Shown piece by piece: positions 58,627 through 64,000 of a DNA stretch of 64,000 bases (positions are counted from its first letter, which is position 1; each line of letters begins with the position of its first letter). The notes below the pieces were generated by a model. It saw only the letters and a list, made by a program, of their open reading frames with translations, was not told where the DNA came from and made no database searches. A program made the translations under genes and the position numbers. The stretch is from Strongylocentrotus droebachiensis (Eukaryota; Echinodermata; Echinoidea; Camarodonta; Strongylocentrotidae), in assembly GCA_035222895.1 (NCBI GenBank), contig JAVYIG010001589.1, positions 186,001 through 250,000 on the forward strand. Reading direction: 5' to 3'.

Positions 58627-58955
58627 ACTTCGGATGATTTGATGAGGATATCGTAACTCATTAGTTGAACTTCCCGCTAGCTGTACCGTTAATGTTATGG
58701 TAATACGGCGCATGCGTTGTTCATCAACACTTACATAAAACCACAGATAAGTATTTGTTTCTTGTATTTTCGGGGAAAAAATGCCGATATTTTAAAAGTT
58801 TTATAACGATTTTATTTTTTTCGAACACAATGAGCGATATTTTTTTGTTTAGCTGCAACTAATCAAATGATTAATCTCTAGATTTTTTAGATGAGAACGT
58901 TCAATCTAAACGTCTTGCTTTGCGTTCAAATTCAACGTACGTACGATCTTTGTAT

Positions 58956-58967
58956 TGCGCACGCGCA
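58956..58967. promoter_or_regulatory. NRF1-like palindrome upstream of the 59132 start
   Basis: TGCGCACGCGCA fits the NRF1 consensus YGCGCAYGCGCR, 165 bases before the ATG, followed by a CpG-rich stretch. A weaker GGCGCATGCGTT lies at 58708. NRF1 sites are typical of TATA-less metazoan promoters; binding is inferred. Confidence 0.45.
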
Positions 58968-59131
58968 TAGCCTATAGCGAGCGCGCCTAGCTAGCTAGCC
59001 GAGCCGAAGCCTATAGCCTACATACAGCTATGCGGTTCCAAAATATAGGCTCAACGAGCACGATATCCACCTAGATTCGTCTGTACTATTCGCGTCTCGA
59101 AATACCTCATTTTCTGGCGTTTTCATCATGG

Positions 59132-59246
59132 ATGAAAGACTTTAATGAGCTTATTGCTGATATATCAAATATCTCCAGGAAAAGACAGAAAAATGAAGAA
59201 TGGATGAAATCCAAAGCGGAGAAACAGTGCACTACTGAAGCTGAAG
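59132..59246 (+). CDS. First exon of unknown gene D
   Basis: ATG opens MKDFNELIADISNISRKRQK, continues NEEWMKSKAEKQCTTEAE, then G|GTGAGT in phase 1. An upstream ATG four bases earlier runs into a stop after five codons, so 59132 is chosen. Charged, probably helical; no family recognised. The strong donor and CpG-rich leader support it. Confidence 0.62.
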
Positions 59247-59259
59247 GTGAGTTTGTTTG

Positions 59260-60940
59260 TGCCCAAGTCAGTCCCATGTGTGTAATTTGATGTTAGGATT
59301 GCGATTTCATTTTGTTTCCTCTGATTTCATTTTTGTGTCATCTGATTTCATTTCTGTTTCATCAATCGTACAATCTATGTATTGAAAACACATTGAATCG
59401 TGTCAAGATGAAAAAGGCCCTTTTTAAAGAATTATTAGGTTTGTTTTGGAATCAATAAACCTACAAAAACTTGCAAACTGATTTAGATCTAGTCTAGTGA
59501 TTAAGATTAAGAAGAAAAAAATTGATTTGATTATTATATTAATAAGACGTAAGACTAAGAGATAAGATATATGTTAGGGGCAATGAAATGATCTAATATA
59601 ATCATTCATTAGTCTAAGAATCAACCATAGTCAGCGGCAGCCTTTTAAAGCATAAATTGAGACATTTTTCCTAATCCTAGTCAAAAATATAATTTATATT
59701 TGGCACAGTCATTGTGATGCTGATGACTGATGGTGCTACTGCTGCAGTGCTGGTTTACTAAACATGATTTTCTTAATTCAAAATAATACTGCTAGCCATA
59801 TTGCATTTGTTTTCATTCACCTGAGCTGTTAGCTAGCTATTACAGCTTAAATTTGGCATGGTTTTGAAATGCATGATGTTTTGCTAGATTAGTTATGAAA
59901 AAGCAATAATAAATAACTCGGTCTAAAAAAACCTGGAAAGAATTTCTTAAAGAATTACTTTCAAAATTCCTTCTTTCATTTGTTGGTCATATGTCCAGGT
60001 ACAGCTACGATAGTTGGATTGGCATACATCTAGCATGTGTATTCTTGTTTTAACTATACAATCGCCATATAGAACGCGACATGACATGGAACACACTGGT
60101 CAAAATCAGCTTTGATTTTAATCCAAAATTAAATTCATCCTGACCAAAATATTGCTTTTGCTGTATTTTGCTGATTTTTATTTAAATTTTACTATTTATC
60201 CAAATTCAGGTTAACGGCCAGCCGTTGTATGCCGTCATCCATCACAACGCCTTTGTAAAGCAGCAATCCTTGACGAGGGGGGGGGGGGGGGGGCATTGAT
60301 GACATCTTCCATGCTCTCTCTAAGAGGATTCCAAGACAAGATGCATTCATAGCAGCGTAAAAAAACTGATGTTAATTAAAAGTTCTTGCTCGCATGCAGT
60401 AGCCATCAACATTGAAGAGAAAAATCATGCAGCTACTGCTATGCATGGACCACGCACCTACCTTGAAACTGTCAAGGAGTTTTATGCAGCAATCTGCATA
60501 TATCGGAGCAATGGATGTTGATAGTGATGAGAAGGAGGATGAATCAACAGTTTTCATGTATCATGTTTGATGAATGAAACTATAAAGAGGCATGTTAATT
60601 TAATTCAATTGACAAAGTCGATAAACGTATCACTAAAATAGTTCTGGAATGCATCAGAGTATAGATCCTTCCAGATAAATGATTCCATTAAGAATGGTAT
60701 TTTACTATTTTTGTTGTTGGTAGTTTAACTTTAAAGCTTTCAAATTATGATGTGAATTTGCCAAATATTCATGGCGTAAGATAAAACAGTTATATATGTT
60801 TTGAGATTGAAATTAAATGGCGTACTAATCACCTCCCGGAAGTACAGGACAGGTATCAAAAGAAACAGTTGCACCGTTGGTTTTAGGTAAAATGTTAGCA
60901 TTAATTATGGTCACATTGATTACTTTTTGAAATGTTTTAC
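59260..60940. other. Intron of gene D, nothing recognised
   Basis: AT-rich, G run at 60278-60293, a few open stretches (for example 60400-60570) without both splice sites. Confidence 0.5.
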
Positions 60941-60942
60941 AG

Positions 60943-61151
60943 AATTTTCTAATGAGGTATTTTGTATAAACGATAAAGTCGATCATTGTGTTTGCAAAAC
61001 AGCATACTACCATACTGTTATTTCCAAATTTGCCCTGAGCAATACACTCCTCTCTACTGATCAGTTTACTGGTGCAAATAATCCTAATATTTCATTGGTA
61101 AAGAAAGAGAGAGAAGAAACATGTGTCATCAATATATTGAAGATTGTGGAG
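60943..61151 (+). CDS. Candidate internal exon of gene D
   Basis: After ATGTTTTACAG, phase 1, reading FSNEVFCINDKVDHCVCKTA and YYHTVISKFALSNTLLS, ending ...VINILKIVE before GTATGC (phase 0). It joins in frame to 59132. Cys/His-rich first half (CIND...HCVC...YYH) but no motif I can name. Its end phase does not fit the 63353 exon, so another exon or another gene is needed. Confidence 0.5.
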
Positions 61152-61159
61152 GTATGCGT

Positions 61160-62300
61160 GTGGATGGATGTCAGGTTAAATGATGTATTTGTTGCACATT
61201 AAACTTATTCAGTCTGGCGGGACGTTTGCCATGAAGCATACTCTCGACAGTCACTGTTATGAATTTGTTAGGTAACTTTATTCAAATTGCTAGCAGCATA
61301 GTGAAGGCTTGTCAATAGTTCTGCTTCTGTAATTCTGTTGAGTGTTGACACTGCAGCCTCTTCTATCGTACCATCACTTTTGGGCAGACTGCCCTTCTGT
61401 CTTTGCACAATTGAGAAATAAATGTTGTCAACCAGCATGTTACTTTAAAACAAAAATGAGAGTAATGTAACAAGAGTTTTCTATTACCTTTTAGCCTTGT
61501 GAAAGGAAAGTTATGTGATTATCATATGTTTTTCCATGTTAGTGATGTCACATAATCATTAATGATTCAATGTTGTATACATACTCACATTTTTAGTAAA
61601 CATTGTGAATTGGTGATGATAATGTACATTAATTGATATTTTGAAAATTTATATTATCACATAGAATGATGACTAGGGCTGGCAGTAGGGGCAATGTTTA
61701 GGATTCTTTCAACTCTGTGGCTAAATCAGGATTCTCACCCTATAACGACTATAAAGTAGTTTTACTAAAAGTGCCGTATTCATAGTCGCTTATATTATAG
61801 TGGCCATGGAATTTTTGTTAAAGGTTCTTATATCTCTATTCTTATTTCTTGCTCATTTTTATGTATAACAATGCCTTGGCAGAGAGTACTGTGCTACCAC
61901 TGCTGTGCAGTGTTTACTTTTTAGTATACTGATAGACCAATGAGTTAATAAAAGATAACAGTTAACAAATAATTGAAAAGAATACGTATTTTCATTAATT
62001 TTGGGAATGGCTGTTGGTCCTGGAAAAAAACGGCTCCCTGTTCTTTAAAAAATAAGGACTGAGTGCCTTGACTTACAGAAATTTGTAACAAAAATGTTCT
62101 TCTCGACCGCCTACGAAACATGTCCAGATACTTAACCAACTGAGCTACAAATTGTTTTGATATGAGAAATAAATTTGCTTTTGATTATTTTTACCATTTC
62201 TCAACGAGAGCCTTACTGGAACCAGTTATAATTGGAATGGAGTAACACACTCAATGGTTGAAAAATATAAGCAGAAAAACAAAAAACATAATTTGATTAG
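61160..62300. other. Intron or intergenic, nothing recognised
   Basis: AT-rich, no supported exon and no clear repeat. Confidence 0.4.
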
Positions 62301-63090
62301 TCCAAAAGAAGTGCAAAAAATAGCAGGAAAATAGTGATTAACTTTTGAAGACCAAAATATAGTATAAAATAGGTCAACATTTTTTCTGCTGTAAGTGCAA
62401 AAAATAGCAGGAAAATAGTGATTAACTTTTGAAGACGAAAAAAGAGATTAACATGTTAAGTGCAAAAAATAGCAAGAAAATAGTGAACCAAAAAATAGTA
62501 TAAAATAGGTCAACATTTTTTCTGCTGTAAGTGCAAAAAATAGCAGGAAAATAGTGATTAACTTTTTAAAGACGAAAAAATAGTATAAAATAGGTAAACA
62601 TATGTTGTCAAGTGCATAAAATAGCAGGAAAATAGGCACAAACTTTGAAAGACGAACAAAATAGTATAAAATAAGTTAACATGTAATATGTTAAGTGCAA
62701 AAAATAGCAGGAAAATAGTGAAATACTTTTAAAAGACAAAAAAATAGTACAAAAATAGGTTAACATGTTATGATAAGTGCAAAAAATAGCAGGAAAATAG
62801 TCTAAACATCTCAAAGAAGAAAAATTAGTTTAAAAATAGTGCATAAAAAAGAGACACAATTGGGGAAAATAGTGAAAAAATAGAAATAGCTAAAAAATAG
62901 TTTATTTTTTCACTATTTTTCAATGAAAATAGTCAAAAAATAGCCACCTCGTTGGGGAAAATGGAAAAAATATACAAAAAATAGTGTAGTTTTTTTACTA
63001 TTTTTTAAGAAAATAGCCAAAAACTACATCAAGAAATCAAGAAATAGCGAAAAAATATATGAAAAATAGTGAAAAAATATATTTTCCTGC
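62300..63090. repeat. AAAAATAGCAGGAAAATAG minisatellite
   Basis: At least six units of about 60-80 bases (AGTGCAAAAAATAGCAGGAA, then AGTATAAAATAGGT and TAACATGTTA), passing into a pure AAAATAG-type tract similar to 51676-52330. Confidence 0.9.
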
Positions 63091-63130
63091 TCGTCAAAAT
63101 GACTGGGGATCTCTATGGGTGCGCACAGAT

Positions 63131-63345
63131 GATGTGTGCGCGCGCGCAACTCACTGTGTGTGTATTGCAATGGAGAGCTTGATTGTGTGAGTGGATTTAT
63201 TTGTCATCAGAGGCCGAGGACGGGATCTCAAACTTCGTTCTCGTATCACAAACGCACACACTTTTCGAGCAAAATCTCGTCACAGTGTTACGGACTACGA
63301 GTTTTGCCGTCTGAAGCTACCGATATTTATAAGTATTCCGTTTAA
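63131..63345 (+). CDS. Possible upstream exon with Cys/His residues, weak
   Basis: Open reading with LCVYCNGELDCVSGFICHQR and SYHKRTHFSSK, CxxC...H...H spacing vaguely like a zinc finger, ending in a stop just before the next acceptor. Preceded by GC-alternating GTGCGCGCGCGCAAC. No certain splice sites; could be part of the 63353 gene's leader. Confidence 0.25.
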
Positions 63346-63352
63346 TTTGCAG

Positions 63353-64000
63353 AGGTTGTAAACCCTTTAGGGAGTAAAACAGGGACCCACAAACTTGGTC
63401 TCTTCTACTATTCTATTCAGAATCTTCCACATCACTACAATGCTTCCATGAATGTCTTTGTATTGGCTGTGTGTTACTCTGCAGACTTAAAAAAGTATGG
63501 ATTTGACCCTATTCTGGATCCGTTCGTGAAGGAAATGAAGAAACTTGAGGCTGATACTGGTGTTGAGATTATAAATACAGCTGGCAATTTACTGAATGTC
63601 CACGGTACCCTTGTTTCACTGAGTGCTGACTCCCTAGCAGCTCATGAACTGCTAGGTTTCATGAGCCCTTCAGCCAATTTGCTCTGTCGCCGAAGCAAAG
63701 CCACAAGAGCTGCTTTACAGGAGCATTTCCTTGAAGACCTGTTTGAGCCACGAACAATAGAAGATCATGACTTGGCTTGTGAAATTGCAATGCAAAGACA
63801 TGGGGATCCTGCAACAGGTGTAAGAAGTCAGTGCCTCTTAAATTCGTTACGATGCTTCCACTGCACAACAAACCACAACTTAGATGTAATGGCTATGCAC
63901 GATCTCTTAGAGGGAGTCTGCCCATATGAAGTAAAGTTAATTCTCCACCAGTTTATCTTCAATGATCATTTCATATCTCTTCGCGAGTTAAATCAGCGAT
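63353..64000 (+). CDS. Long exon of a transposase-like protein gene, cut by window end
   Basis: After TTTAATTTGCAG, phase 1, an uninterrupted frame of more than 210 codons to the window edge: VVNPLGSKTGTHKLGLFYYS at the start, then DPILDPFVKEMKKLE, ELLGFMSPSANLLCRRSKA, and MAMHDLLEGVCPYEVKLILH. The GF..S.A...CR... and MHDLxEGVCPYE blocks recall a family of uncharacterised, CACTA/Tnp2-like transposase-derived proteins in cnidarians and echinoderms; this is from memory. It may be an intact mobile-element gene or a domesticated one. Confidence 0.6.

Overview
This is a 64 kb, AT-rich piece of an animal nuclear genome. Coding sequence is split into short exons with GT-AG junctions, the introns are long, and the intergenic DNA is full of MITE-like elements, LINE 3' ends, (GA)n/(AC)n/(ATT)n microsatellites and poly-G/C runs. 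Tandem SRCR domains, Ig-type receptor exons and marine-invertebrate repeat types suggest an invertebrate deuterostome, most likely an echinoderm. The species is an inference.

Main content, 1-45 kb: a cluster of immune-type transmembrane receptor genes on the + strand. Gene A (enters from the left, ends near 11634) has an Ig-like exon, a short stalk exon, a transmembrane exon, a juxtamembrane cytoplasmic exon, and then an expanded series of small phase-0 exons that each carry one tyrosine motif. Eight motifs fit the ITIM consensus exactly and three more are ITIM-like. After each of four of these exons lies a conserved mini-exon with a stop codon, so tails of different length look possible. Gene B (from either 17243 or 31388 to about 39077) has six SRCR exons (17243-27882), an Ig exon, and then the same Ig-like, stalk, TM and juxtamembrane exons as gene A. 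Its tail exon instead encodes YMEL-x8-YMAL, which fits an ITAM, followed by a Grb2-type YVNT. The juxtamembrane plus ITAM exons are duplicated in tandem. Further 3' lie a degraded juxtamembrane exon, an intact ITIM exon (41038) and a decayed Ig exon (45235). The two genes look like an inhibitory/activating pair made by segmental duplication (1-3.7 kb matches 32.4-35.4 kb, introns included). All extracellular exons are phase 1-1 and most tail exons are phase 0-0, so domains can be added or skipped without losing frame. Whether the SRCR exons and the Ig/ITAM exons form one transcript cannot be decided from sequence alone.

Intergenic and 45-64 kb: TTAA-flanked elements, an element that interrupts SRCR exon 1, a PIF/Harbinger transposase remnant (48.9 kb), a TA-flanked element holding a tRNA-like sequence (47.7-48.4 kb), a 1.95 kb inverted-repeat element with arrays of the CCGTACGTACGG palindrome (56.7-58.6 kb), and A-rich minisatellites (51.7 and 62.3 kb). 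Two apparent gene starts (51195 and 59132) with GC-rich or NRF1-like upstream DNA, an internal exon (60943) and a long open exon running off the right edge (63353) belong to one or two genes I cannot name. The 63353 exon resembles a transposase-derived protein family.

Exon calls rest on splice-site/phase logic and similarity between copies in the window. There is no transcript evidence here.
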